NCBI RefSeq assembly: GCF_007197645.1
Contig: NZ_VKGK01000019.1
Location: forward strand, 51,893 to 115,892
Source: Shewanella hanedai
GTDB lineage: Bacteria; Pseudomonadota; Gammaproteobacteria; Enterobacterales; Shewanellaceae
Direction: 5' to 3'
DNA length: 64,000 nucleotides
Below, one piece after another: positions 9,520-17,499 of the stretch; position 1 is the first letter of the stretch; each line of letters opens with the position of its first letter. Under the pieces are notes generated by a model that worked only from the letters and a program-made list of their open reading frames with translations, was not told the DNA's origin and did no database searches. A program made the translations under genes and the position numbers.

Positions 9520-10374
9520 ATGGATATTGATGCACTAAGGAGTTTTATCGCTTTTGTGGAGACGGGCAGTTTTACCCGAGCAGCAAAACAAACCCATAAA
9601 ACTCAATCTGCAGTGAGTATGCAGATGAAGCGGCTGGAAGAGGAGTTGGGTAAGGGCTTGTTTGAGAAGGAGGGAAGAAATTTAATCCTCTCAGTTCAAG
9701 GGCGACGTCTGGCTCTATATGCTAAGCCGATATTGCAGTTACATGATCAAACCGTGGCAGCGTTGAAGTCACCGGATATTAGGCCGCGTTTGCACCTTGG
9801 TTGCCCCGATGACTACGCCGACTCTATTTTGCCGTCCATTGTTAAGTTGCTGCATGGCTATTTACCTAAGCTAGATCTACAAGTGACTTGCGCCTCCAGT
9901 TACCTTATTCGAGTCATGCTCGATAGTGGGGAACTCAATGCTGCTATCGTGACGCGCTTACCGGACTCCGATGAAGGTTATCTATTGACGACCGATGTGG
10001 GTGTGTGGATTGGCAGTGAAAAGTTTGAACTTACGGTGCAAGATCCGCTGCCTATCATCCTGTTCCAAAAAGATTGTAAGTTCCACTTAGCCGCCATAGA
10101 TGGCTTGATGAAACAGGGAAGGGGGTACCGTTTGATGGCTTCGAGTAGCAGTGCAACGGCAATTAAGGGCATGGTGAAGCAAGGGATCGGACTTGGAGTG
10201 ATGGCAAAATTGAGTGCGGGTAGTGATAGCTTAATTATAGAGTCTGAACGGCTACCACCTTTGCCCAGTATTGGTATTGCGTTGGTGATATCCTCTCGTG
10301 CCCATTCGCCGTTCTCTGCTGAATTAGCTCAACAAGTGGTGCAGGGGTTTTCAGAGATGAAAATTGATCGGTAA
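9520..10374 (+). CDS. LysR-family transcriptional regulator
   Basis: A 284-residue regulator. Residues 1-60 form the winged helix-turn-helix (LRSFIAFVETGSFTRAAKQTHKTQSAVSMQMKRLEEELG). The remainder is a periplasmic-binding-protein-like effector domain, with RLHLGCPDDYADSILPSIV opening subdomain 1 and GIGLGVMAKLSAG late in the protein. The ribosome site GAGGGA precedes the ATG. It is transcribed away from the GST gene with a 134-bp shared region, an arrangement typical of LysR proteins that regulate the divergent gene. The effector cannot be read from the sequence. Confidence 0.9.
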   Translation: MDIDALRSFIAFVETGSFTRAAKQTHKTQSAVSMQMKRLEEELGKGLFEKEGRNLILSVQGRRLALYAKPILQLHDQTVAALKSPDIRPRLHLGCPDDYADSILPSIVKLLHGYLPKLDLQVTCASSYLIRVMLDSGELNAAIVTRLPDSDEGYLLTTDVGVWIGSEKFELTVQDPLPIILFQKDCKFHLAAIDGLMKQGRGYRLMASSSSATAIKGMVKQGIGLGVMAKLSAGSDSLIIESERLPPLPSIGIALVISSRAHSPFSAELAQQVVQGFSEMKIDR

Positions 10375-10381
10375 AGCAGGG

Positions 10382-10417
10382 ACCTAGGCGCTAGAAAGCT
10401 AGTACTAGCACCTAGGT
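10382..10417. repeat. CTAG-rich palindrome between convergent genes
   Basis: ACCTAGG-C-GCTAG (10382-10394) is mirrored by CTAGC-A-CCTAGGT (10405-10417), a 12-bp stem with one C/A mismatch. It lies between convergent genes and may act as a bidirectional terminator, though no T-run follows. Its CCTAGG core recurs in the ilvE-ilvD gap, suggesting a dispersed repeat family. Confidence 0.6.
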
Positions 10418-10438
10418 TATTGAATCTATCAACATCTA

Positions 10439-11965
10439 TTAGGGTTTAGTTTTATAGTCAAACCTCATGGGTAACCCTTTTCTCATCACCAATAGGGTGA
10501 TCTCCTCTTGAGCCAGTGCATCCCAAAGCGGATTCGCGCCTTCGTGTACCCACTGATTATTTGCCTGTAACACCACATCACCGGATTGAAGTCCTAAGGT
10601 TTTGTAAAACTCACTTCTATCGATTTCGGTGAGTTTTAGCAGATGTACCCCTTCAATTTGATGTTCAGTAGCATGAAAATGTTGCGCCAGTTTCTCTTTG
10701 TTTTGCAGATGTTGTGATAGCCAGTGCTTGGATAGCTGCATTTTAGCTGTGGTGGGCAACTGCTTAAATCTTTCGGCTTGGGCGCTGGAGTCTGCTCCAC
10801 GGTGTGGATGGTTTGACTTGTTTTCGGTACTTGGCGATCTCATCGAATCTGTTGATGCGACCCGCTGATTTTGAGTTTGTTTGAGTAATAAAAACTCCAT
10901 CTGCCCGTTATTGTTCAACAGTACTCGCTCAGGCTCAATGGTCGCTAATGTCACCTGTTTAGCAATCGTGTCGCCATGCTTATACTCAGTGACCGCTTGG
11001 GTATTAAGGTCTTTAAGGTGTGCGTTTGAATCTTGTTTAGGTTGATTTATTGAGGTTGAAATTAACCCCAAAGGTAAGCTTGAAGGAATGGGCAGGCCTA
11101 AACGGATCAACTCTTGATTGATATAGTAACCATAGCCGTCGGCGGTATTCGCCCCTTTGGTATAGAGGCCGTTGACGAATAATACTGGCACGTTGCCAAG
11201 TCCTAGGCGCTGAGCAAGTTCACGATCTGCGTCTAGTTTGTCCTGATATTGGTTGAGATCGATGCAATGGGTAAAACTGCTTTTATCTAAGCCCAGCTGA
11301 TTGGCAATGATAAGGTATCGTTCTCTATTTAGCTGATTGATATTGCTATATAACGCTGCTTGATAGGCCCACTGACTATCGGATTCCATGGCACAAAGGT
11401 TGGCATTAGCCGCGGCTTGTCCGTAGCGGTGGAAGGTTTGCGGAAGATCGTAAAAAACCAGATTGACGAGCTGACCATAGCGGGCTTCTAGCTCCCTGAG
11501 TTCTGGTTGAAGTCGTGCGCAGTGGGAGGATTGATAACTGCAAAATAGCGACAGTTTTATCTCTGCATCTGGGCTGCCTTTGATGGCTTTATCTGTCTGG
11601 GGTAGGTGAACTCTTGGCGCCGAAGGAGGCGTCAGAAGTATTTCAATGTCTGAGGGAGCTGAGACGTCTGTATCTGAGAGCCGTAGCTCTATTTTTGTGG
11701 TTAGAGTGGCGTCAAGGGCTGCTTTTCTCAGCTGGTATTTATGCCACTCGAGATCAAACAGTTTGAGTTGAATTTTGGCATCTATTTCAGTCATCGAAAT
11801 CAACTCATTATCGAGTTTGGCAACGATATTAAGACCTTGGTTTTTTGAGCCTAACTCTGTGTGTACTGCAGTGGGTTTGTCATTGAGTTTAGCTTGCTCC
11901 GGATCGCTGCATCCAATCAAAAACAAGGGCAGTAAAAATCTGAGAGAGAAAAGGCCTATCTGCAT
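10439..11965 (-). CDS. lipoprotein fusing DsbA-like thioredoxin domain to GspC-like HR and PDZ domains
   Basis: A 508-residue predicted lipoprotein, with a signal peptide ending in LIGC (Cys19). Residues about 47-97 resemble the SurA-N-like helical region found before some DsbA domains. Residues about 128-275 form a DsbA-type thioredoxin domain. It has FCSYQSSHC in the active-site position and the cis-proline loop GNVPVLFVNG (Pro260). The usual first cysteine of CXXC is Ser146, leaving Cys149, and an extra Cys142 lies seven residues earlier. Residues about 322-362 resemble the GspC homology region of type II secretion (GDTIAKQVTL, then PERVLLNNNGQMEFLLL). Residues about 408-505 resemble the GspC PDZ domain (LGLQSGDVVLQANNQWV). 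The ATG at 11965 has AGG upstream; the longer frame to 12040 has none. It follows the esterase gene by 78 bp. A role in folding or handing over the esterase is inference. Confidence 0.75.
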   Translation of the reverse strand: MQIGLFSLRFLLPLFLIGCSDPEQAKLNDKPTAVHTELGSKNQGLNIVAKLDNELISMTEIDAKIQLKLFDLEWHKYQLRKAALDATLTTKIELRLSDTDVSAPSDIEILLTPPSAPRVHLPQTDKAIKGSPDAEIKLSLFCSYQSSHCARLQPELRELEARYGQLVNLVFYDLPQTFHRYGQAAANANLCAMESDSQWAYQAALYSNINQLNRERYLIIANQLGLDKSSFTHCIDLNQYQDKLDADRELAQRLGLGNVPVLFVNGLYTKGANTADGYGYYINQELIRLGLPIPSSLPLGLISTSINQPKQDSNAHLKDLNTQAVTEYKHGDTIAKQVTLATIEPERVLLNNNGQMEFLLLKQTQNQRVASTDSMRSPSTENKSNHPHRGADSSAQAERFKQLPTTAKMQLSKHWLSQHLQNKEKLAQHFHATEHQIEGVHLLKLTEIDRSEFYKTLGLQSGDVVLQANNQWVHEGANPLWDALAQEEITLLVMRKGLPMRFDYKTKP

Positions 11966-12043
11966 GATGTTGAACCTAGTTAATCGTGAGATATCAGATA
12001 AAGCCATGGGCGCACACGTGCGTCCATGGCGTACATGCACTGC

Positions 12044-13702
12044 TTATTGTGGTTTATCTGTATTCGAGTTCCACATCAGTTCAGAGATTAAGCTCTGGGT
12101 TGCCACATTGGGGTGGAAACAATCACCGCCATTGATGTGTGATGCACCGAATTGGAAGGTGCCGCCAGAGGGGGTGCTTTCATCAACATACTCAGCCACA
12201 ACTTCAATACCGTTAGGGTTGAGGCCGTTGCTATTTGCGTTGTAAGCGGTGGCTTCTTCAGCAAGAATGGCGTTATAGCGTTTTTGAGCAGCAGCAACAC
12301 CGGCGATCCGCGATGCCATGGACTCGCCATTTAAGTTGCCAGACTTGGTGACGATTGAACACACATCGTAACTGGTCCAGATAGATTCACAGTTGATGTA
12401 CGCATCACCCGCTTGTTTATCTATCCCCGCTTGGCGAATATCTTGCACTCTAGGGACACTACCGAGTAAGACACTGGCGCCTTCTGGCATGCCGGCAACT
12501 AAGGTGTTCAGACCTGTTCGTATCGCTTGGCGCCATTCATCATCGCTATAGATAGGATCGTTACAGTTTGCAGGATCGATACAATCACGGCTACACAGAT
12601 CATTACCACCAAAAATCAATTCAACATGATCCGGCGTCGGTGTTTGGGCGACAATAGTGCTCGCTTGAGCGGCAAAGCTTGGCTCGGAACCATCTTCACG
12701 AATACCTGTCAATTCAGCTCCTGTGACTGCGCTATTGTTAGTGTTGATTGAGCTGTCGAGTACCTTGTAGCGGTCGTAGACACTGTTAACCGCTGAGCTT
12801 GAACCATCAAACCAAGAGTGCTCAGGCTGATCGCCACCAGCAAGGCATAATAGAGACCACCAAGAGCTGTTATAGGTACAGTCAGCACCAAATGCCCGGG
12901 TAATGCTGTCTCCGATTACGGCGATATTAGCCACGCCAGCCACGGGGCCAGGCGGAGGCGTGGTCACTTCATTATAATTTTCGACCAATGAAATACCGTT
13001 AAAGTTGGAGTAACCGTTCATCAGCAAATAGTAGGTACCTGCTTGTATGTTGGTGACGGTACAGGTTTCATTGTTACCGCTTTTATAGGGGCGGCAATCA
13101 TAGGTGCTGGTGGTTGGTTCTGCGCCGAATCTAAGATAAAGATCAGCATCTCCACTGCCGCCGGACATGGCGATATTAAGATCTTGAGCTCCAGCGGGAA
13201 CTTCAAAAGAGAACATGAGTTGCTGACCACTACTGCCAGTTAGGTTCGTCAACGCAACGCCATTTTCTAGCACCGTGGTGTTCGATGCCGGTGGCGTTGT
13301 GCCTAGTTCATCGTAACTTGCCGTGAGTGCTAATGCAGAATAGGCAGAGTAGCCCTTTAGCATGACATGATAGTCACCAGTTTGAATGTTGCTGATGTCG
13401 CAGGATTCATTGTTACCGCTATTGTATGGACGGCAATCGTAGACAGTGTCTGTAGGAGCACTGCCAAATTTCACATACAGATCCACATCTCCGCTACCGC
13501 CACTGGTATTAACGTTTAAATTGGTGGCTCCTTCAGGTACGGCTAAAGTGAAAAAGGTCTCACTTGCTGACGCCCCGCTTAATCCTGTGACTGTGGTACT
13601 GTTTTCTAATGCTGTTGCTGCTAATGCATGACCAGATAGCATTAAGATATTGATCGCTAATATGCTTTTGAACTTTTGACTATTAATTACATTTTTCATC
13701 AT
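12044..13702 (-). CDS. secreted GDSL/SGNH esterase with two PPC domains
   Basis: A 552-residue exported enzyme. The signal peptide (about residues 1-28, ending ALA-A) is followed by two bacterial pre-peptidase C-terminal domains, about 36-131 and 145-243. Each holds a DLYV/DLYL strand and a C-RPY-SGNNE-C pair (Cys90/101 and Cys203/214). The SGNH hydrolase domain follows, with block I VIGDSIT (Ser266), block III GGNDLC (Asn368) and block V GGDCFHPN (Asp527/His530). Twelve cysteines suggest several disulfides. PPC domains are common on type II secretion substrates and are often removed on maturation. The predicted role is an extracellular lipase or esterase. The downstream lipoprotein gene is probably in the same operon, and an AraC-family gene is divergent upstream. 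Confidence 0.9.
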   Translation of the reverse strand: MMKNVINSQKFKSILAINILMLSGHALAATALENSTTVTGLSGASASETFFTLAVPEGATNLNVNTSGGSGDVDLYVKFGSAPTDTVYDCRPYNSGNNESCDISNIQTGDYHVMLKGYSAYSALALTASYDELGTTPPASNTTVLENGVALTNLTGSSGQQLMFSFEVPAGAQDLNIAMSGGSGDADLYLRFGAEPTTSTYDCRPYKSGNNETCTVTNIQAGTYYLLMNGYSNFNGISLVENYNEVTTPPPGPVAGVANIAVIGDSITRAFGADCTYNSSWWSLLCLAGGDQPEHSWFDGSSSAVNSVYDRYKVLDSSINTNNSAVTGAELTGIREDGSEPSFAAQASTIVAQTPTPDHVELIFGGNDLCSRDCIDPANCNDPIYSDDEWRQAIRTGLNTLVAGMPEGASVLLGSVPRVQDIRQAGIDKQAGDAYINCESIWTSYDVCSIVTKSGNLNGESMASRIAGVAAAQKRYNAILAEEATAYNANSNGLNPNGIEVVAEYVDESTPSGGTFQFGASHINGGDCFHPNVATQSLISELMWNSNTDKPQ

Positions 13703-13952
13703 AGAGCCTCGTCCATTATTCCCCAGAGTATTAAGTTTTTTTATTATTAATCTTGTTTATTTAACAATATTTAACCTAGCAAGAATAAATAATGAACAGT
13801 ATGTAATAGAGGATAAATGGCTCTAAAGGCGGCAAAAATATCCCTTGAGCTTACTTTGCAATTTCAATCTTGCATTGGATAAGAAGTTCTGTGATATTGG
13901 ATGCAACAAAAAAACAACATATGTTTGTCATTTATTTAGATAGAGGTGTTAA
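13703..13952. promoter_or_regulatory. divergent promoter region, esterase / AraC gene
   Basis: A 250-bp AT-rich gap between the divergent starts. It must carry both promoters and is the likely binding region for the AraC-family product. No clear direct-repeat operator was identified by eye. Confidence 0.4.
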
Positions 13953-15023
13953 GTGCAAAACCTCATCGTTTCTCATAACTATTTTTCCTTGATCTCCGGT
14001 TATTTAAATCAATTGAAACGACAGCATTCGGATATAGAGGAGCTGTCCGATGCTGGATCGGTAGATACTCAGTTAAATGAATTGAAATCGGTTTATTTTG
14101 TTGAAGATATTGAGTGGGTGATAAAGCAGATCACTTCATTTTCTAATGATCTCTCTTTTGGTTTAACAATAGGAGAGAATATTCATCCATCTGACTATGG
14201 TCTGGTGGGTTATGCATTAATGAACTGCTCTAATTTGAATACCGCTCTCACACTATCCTCAAAATACAAACCTGTGATGAATCAGGCATTCAAGTCCTGC
14301 TTTATTAGAGGGGAGGTGGACTCTAGCTATCAAGTTACGACGGATCTTGATGATAAATACCTTGCCGCATTAATTGAGTTAGATTTCGCATCAGGTATTC
14401 AGTTAGCTAAGTTGCTAGTGGATAAACAAGATCTGTCTCAGCTTAAATTACGGCAAGTCAATTTTCGACACGGCCCTTTGAGTTCCCTGTCTCATTATCA
14501 ACGCGTGTTTAATTGTCCGGTTCACTTTTATCAGCATAAAAGCGAGATCATTATTGATAATAGTGTGCTGGCATTAGAGGTTCGTTCGGCAAACTCAGCG
14601 ATATTAGATATGTTGATAAGGAAAATAGATCAAGCGGTAAAGTCTTATTCTTTAGGTCTGACATTCTGTCATCAAGTCATCAATTATGTGGCTAACAGTA
14701 GAGGAGAAATTCCTAGCGCAAAGCAGGCTGCTCGCCATTTTAATATTAGCTTGAGTACCCTTAAAAAGCGTTTGATGTCAGAAGGTAGAAACTATTCCGA
14801 AATTTGTGACTCCATGAGAAAAAGTCTGGCAATTAAAATGGTCGCAAACCCCATCGTCCAGATTAAAGTTGTGCATTGTTCTTTAAATTTCTCCAGTTCA
14901 AGTGCGTTTAATCGCGCCTTTAAACGTTGGACATCCATGACACCTACCGAGTATCGGCAAAGAGCTATCGCCAGTCAGCAACCTAAGGTCAAGGCTCTTG
15001 TCTCTGATAGTGTAAGCAATTAA
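13953..15023 (+). CDS. AraC-family transcriptional regulator
   Basis: A 356-residue regulator starting with GTG, preceded by GAGGTG. The N-terminal 200 or so residues resemble the PF12625 ligand-sensing domain found in OruR/ArgR-type AraC proteins (FGLTIGENIHPSDYGLVGYALMNC). The C-terminal DNA-binding domain covers about residues 250-340. Its two helix-turn-helix units include AKQAARHFNISLSTLKKRLMSEG and FSSSSAFNRAFKRWTSMTPTEYR. Its divergence from the PPC-GDSL esterase gene suggests it controls that operon, possibly in response to a lipid or fatty-acid signal as for other members of this group. That link is inference from position. Confidence 0.88.
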   Translation: MQNLIVSHNYFSLISGYLNQLKRQHSDIEELSDAGSVDTQLNELKSVYFVEDIEWVIKQITSFSNDLSFGLTIGENIHPSDYGLVGYALMNCSNLNTALTLSSKYKPVMNQAFKSCFIRGEVDSSYQVTTDLDDKYLAALIELDFASGIQLAKLLVDKQDLSQLKLRQVNFRHGPLSSLSHYQRVFNCPVHFYQHKSEIIIDNSVLALEVRSANSAILDMLIRKIDQAVKSYSLGLTFCHQVINYVANSRGEIPSAKQAARHFNISLSTLKKRLMSEGRNYSEICDSMRKSLAIKMVANPIVQIKVVHCSLNFSSSSAFNRAFKRWTSMTPTEYRQRAIASQQPKVKALVSDSVSN

Positions 15024-15337
15024 TAATTTAACTTCTTGATAATAAAATGAAATTATTTAAGAAAGCTTCTCCCCCAAACTTGTCATTTATTCCATTCATA
15101 AATACCTATTGCTTGCTAACTGCATGTTTTTAATCAATAGGTTAATTGAAGTGTCAGCTGGTTATCCATGGTTCACAGCATTGGGTATGAAAGCCATATT
15201 AATACAGAATAGATTGGTATCGACTCAAAACATATTTGACATGTTCAACATTTGTCGATAAATTGATTGTATCGACTCGAAACTATGTGTTGAAAGTTAT
15301 TGATTCGAGTTATTTTGAAACTAGCAATGAGGTTGAT
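15024..15337. other. intergenic region upstream of AhpD-like gene
   Basis: A 314-bp gap that should hold the promoter of the AhpD-like operon. The frame of the downstream gene stays open back to 15236, but that extension lacks a ribosome site and similarity to the family. Nothing else is seen. Confidence 0.35.
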
Positions 15338-15874
15338 ATGGCAAATTTAAATCCGGTTGATATAGAGAATGCGTCTGATGCACAGAAGCAGTTATTTAAT
15401 GAAGTGAAGGGAGCATTTGGCGCAGTGCCAAATATGTTCAAGACCATAGGTCATTCATCGGCAGCACTTGAGAGCATGTGGACCTCGTTTGGCGCACTTG
15501 GTAAAGGCAGTATTTCACCAGCACTTGGAGAGAAAATTGCTGTGTTAGTGGCGGATATTAATCGTTGTGAATACTGTCTTTCTGCCCACACCGTTCTAGG
15601 TAAAAATGCTGGTGTGACTGAGCAGGAAATGAGGTTGGCTCAGCTTGGTTCTTCGGATGATCCTAAGGTGCAAGCAGCTTTAGATTTTGCGAGAAAGCTT
15701 GTCACTCAACATGGTCAAATTAGTCGAAATGATTTTGGATTAGTGAAGCAAGCAGGCTTTTCTGATGCGGAAGTGGCTGAGATTTTGGCTCATGTTGCCC
15801 TTAACATCTTCACTAACTACACCAACGTAGCGTTTGATGTGGAAGTTGATTTTCCGATAGTGAATTTAAGCTGA
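15338..15874 (+). CDS. AhpD-like / carboxymuconolactone decarboxylase family protein
   Basis: A 178-residue protein of the AhpD-like fold. The signature is CEYCLSAHTVLG: a CXXC pair plus the histidine used for peroxidase or thiol-disulfide chemistry in AhpD. Conserved helices flank it (EKIAVLVADIN before; AALDFARKLV and LAHVALNIFTNYTNVA after). Family members reduce peroxides or serve as thiol oxidoreductases, though many are uncharacterised. The start is set at the ATG with GAGG just upstream. It precedes the DUF2024 and rof-like genes, separated by a hairpin, so co-transcription is possible. Confidence 0.85.
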   Translation: MANLNPVDIENASDAQKQLFNEVKGAFGAVPNMFKTIGHSSAALESMWTSFGALGKGSISPALGEKIAVLVADINRCEYCLSAHTVLGKNAGVTEQEMRLAQLGSSDDPKVQAALDFARKLVTQHGQISRNDFGLVKQAGFSDAEVAEILAHVALNIFTNYTNVAFDVEVDFPIVNLS

Positions 15875-15906
15875 TAAAGAAATATTTCGTGGTTTTAATT
15901 AAAGCA

Positions 15907-15934
15907 ACCTCCTTGCCTTAGTCGGCAAGGGGGT
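15907..15934 (+). terminator. strong intergenic hairpin without a T-run
   Basis: An 11-bp stem (15907-15917 with 15924-15934, one T-G wobble) closes a six-base loop TTAGTC. The sequence after it is A-rich rather than T-rich, so it is a poor intrinsic terminator. It may stabilise or process the transcript between the AhpD-like and DUF2024 genes. Confidence 0.45.
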
Positions 15935-15954
15935 AAATAAAATAAGGAGCTTCT

Positions 15955-16200
15955 ATGCAAGTGCATGTATTTGATACACACGTGACAACTTCAACTTCGC
16001 AATATGTTCATTTCGATGTGTTGGTGGATGATAAAAACAAAGATCGAGTAAAAGAGTTTGCTCAGGTTTATTTATCCTCATTAGGTATCGAGGTTGATAG
16101 TATTAATCAATCTCGGTGTGACTTTTGTCATTCTGAGATAGCAAACCCTGAGGTGATAACAGCAATAGAAAAACATGGCTATAGTATTATCCCTTTATAA
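15955..16200 (+). CDS. DUF2024 family protein
   Basis: An 81-residue small protein matching the DUF2024 pattern: MQVHVFDTHV start, HFDVLVDD strand, CDFCHSE motif in the middle, and an EAIEKHGY-like C-terminal block (here AIEKHGYSIIPL). The CxxCH cluster could bind metal. Function is unknown for the family. A good ribosome site (AAGGAG) precedes the ATG, and the Rof-like gene follows after 19 bp, so the two are probably translated from one mRNA. Confidence 0.8.
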   Translation: MQVHVFDTHVTTSTSQYVHFDVLVDDKNKDRVKEFAQVYLSSLGIEVDSINQSRCDFCHSEIANPEVITAIEKHGYSIIPL

Positions 16201-16219
16201 ATCAATTGAGGATATTTCG

Positions 16220-16465
16220 ATGATAAAGTGTGACGTACATGATTATGTTGAAATAGCTTGTCTATACAAGATTGAGGTGCTGTTGACACTGCACTCCGGT
16301 GAAGAGATAACAGGAGTGGCGAGTACCACAAGTATTAATAGTGATAAGCAGGAGTTGCTGGTCATTATTCAAGGCGATGACACGACAGCAGTGGTGTTAG
16401 AGACGATCAAAAACATGCAAGCTTTGACGTCTAACCCTCACTTTTCCAGTGTTGATATCTACTGA
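16220..16465 (+). CDS. rof: Rof-like Rho-binding antiterminator
   Basis: An 81-residue protein resembling E. coli Rof (YaeO), which binds Rho and inhibits Rho-dependent termination. The family opening is I-x-CDxxDYxExAC, seen here as MIKCDVHDYVEIAC. It is followed by a Sm-like beta fold (VLLTLHSGEEITGVA, LLVIIQGDD) and the NPHFSSVDI ending. The frame is open upstream to 16175, overlapping DUF2024. The ATG at 16220 has GAGGA eight bases away and matches the family N-terminus. It lies 19 bp after the DUF2024 gene. The family call is good; activity on Rho is inferred. Confidence 0.8.
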   Translation: MIKCDVHDYVEIACLYKIEVLLTLHSGEEITGVASTTSINSDKQELLVIIQGDDTTAVVLETIKNMQALTSNPHFSSVDIY

Positions 16466-16631
16466 TATGCTAATTCGAGTGAAAATGAAGCTGTGACAGG
16501 AGCTCTCTTGTCACACTTGCAACTGCACATTTCTGTTTATAAAAGAAACTTATGTTATTCCATATAGCGAATTGCTCTGATAAGCGGATGCTTTATTTGT
16601 AGATTAGGTTAAGATCGGGAGTCTGCCATTT

Positions 16632-17441
16632 ATGCCGTCACTAAAAGAGCTAAACACTATGCGTTATGAAGTTTGGGAACAGTTGAAAGTCGAGGCCGAA
16701 ACCTTGGTTCGAAAAGAACCATTATTGGCCAGCCACGTGTATTCATCTGTATTAAACCATGAGTGTCTAGGCTCTGCACTGAGCTTTATAGTGGCCAATA
16801 AATTGTCAGACGGTGTGGTTTCGCCTTTCACTTTCCGTGAACTATTTGATAAGGCTTTCATCCATTGTGACCAGATGTTGACCAATGTCGCGACCGATAT
16901 TAAGGCCGTGAAGGAGCGAGATCCTGCGGTGGGCAGTTACTTGATGGTCTTATTAAACCTGAAAGGATTTCAGGCGATTCAGGTGCACCGTTTAGCAAAC
17001 TGTTTATGGCATCAAGACCGAACTGAATTGGCACAATTTATTCAGAGTCGAAACTCTGAAGTCTTCGGTGTCGATATTCATCCGGCGTGTAAAATGGGCA
17101 CTGGCATTATGTTCGACCACGCAACCGGTATTGTTATCGGCGAAACTGCGGTTATCGAAAACAATGTTTCTCTGCTTCAGGGCGTGACCTTAGGTGGTAC
17201 GGGTAACCAGCAAGGTGATCGTCACCCTAAGATCCGTGCAGGCGTCATGATAGGCGCGGGTGCTAAAGTGTTAGGTAATATCGAAGTGGGTGAAGGTGCC
17301 AAAATTGGAGCTGGATCTGTGGTATTAACCGATGTGGCTGCTCATACGACTGTGGTGGGAGTACCTGCAAAAGTTGTCGGCACACCAGTATCAGCGTGTC
17401 CGGCAGAAACTATGGATCAGATGTTTGAGTGTGACCGCTAG
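16632..17441 (+). CDS. cysE: serine O-acetyltransferase
   Basis: CysE acetylates L-serine with acetyl-CoA to give O-acetylserine, the first step of cysteine synthesis. The 269-residue protein has the N-terminal helical SATase domain (KVEAETLVRKEPLLASHVYSS, RDPAVGSYLMVLLNLKGFQAIQ). It is followed by the left-handed beta-helix with hexapeptide repeats (VDIHPACKMGTGIMFDHATGIVIGE, DRHPKIRAGVMIGAGAKVLGN). The catalytic Asp/His block DIHPA and DHATG are intact. The C-terminus is shorter and different from E. coli's, and lacks an obvious terminal Ile tail for CysK binding. The start may be the ATG at 16632 or 16659. It is monocistronic, with a hairpin after the stop. Confidence 0.95.
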   Translation: MPSLKELNTMRYEVWEQLKVEAETLVRKEPLLASHVYSSVLNHECLGSALSFIVANKLSDGVVSPFTFRELFDKAFIHCDQMLTNVATDIKAVKERDPAVGSYLMVLLNLKGFQAIQVHRLANCLWHQDRTELAQFIQSRNSEVFGVDIHPACKMGTGIMFDHATGIVIGETAVIENNVSLLQGVTLGGTGNQQGDRHPKIRAGVMIGAGAKVLGNIEVGEGAKIGAGSVVLTDVAAHTTVVGVPAKVVGTPVSACPAETMDQMFECDR

Positions 17442-17448
17442 TATATAA

Positions 17449-17480
17449 ATCATGGGCTAGTTATTAGCCCATGATTTTCC
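17449..17480. terminator. bidirectional terminator hairpin after cysE
   Basis: ATCATGGGCTA (17449-17459) pairs perfectly with TAGCCCATGAT (17465-17475), loop GTTAT, followed by TTT. It lies between convergent cysE and the diguanylate cyclase gene. Confidence 0.75.
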
Positions 17481-17499
17481 GCGTTATATTTCCTATTCA

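Noticed and set aside
11966..12040. Longer start for the DsbA/GspC-like lipoprotein
   Set aside because: It would bury the lipoprotein signal peptide behind 25 polar residues and has no ribosome site.
15236..15337. Upstream extension of the AhpD-like protein
   Set aside because: The extra 34 residues have no family similarity and the ATG at 15338 has GAGG upstream.
16175..16219. Upstream extension of the rof-like frame into DUF2024
   Set aside because: The internal ATG at 16220 has a good ribosome site and matches the family N-terminus.
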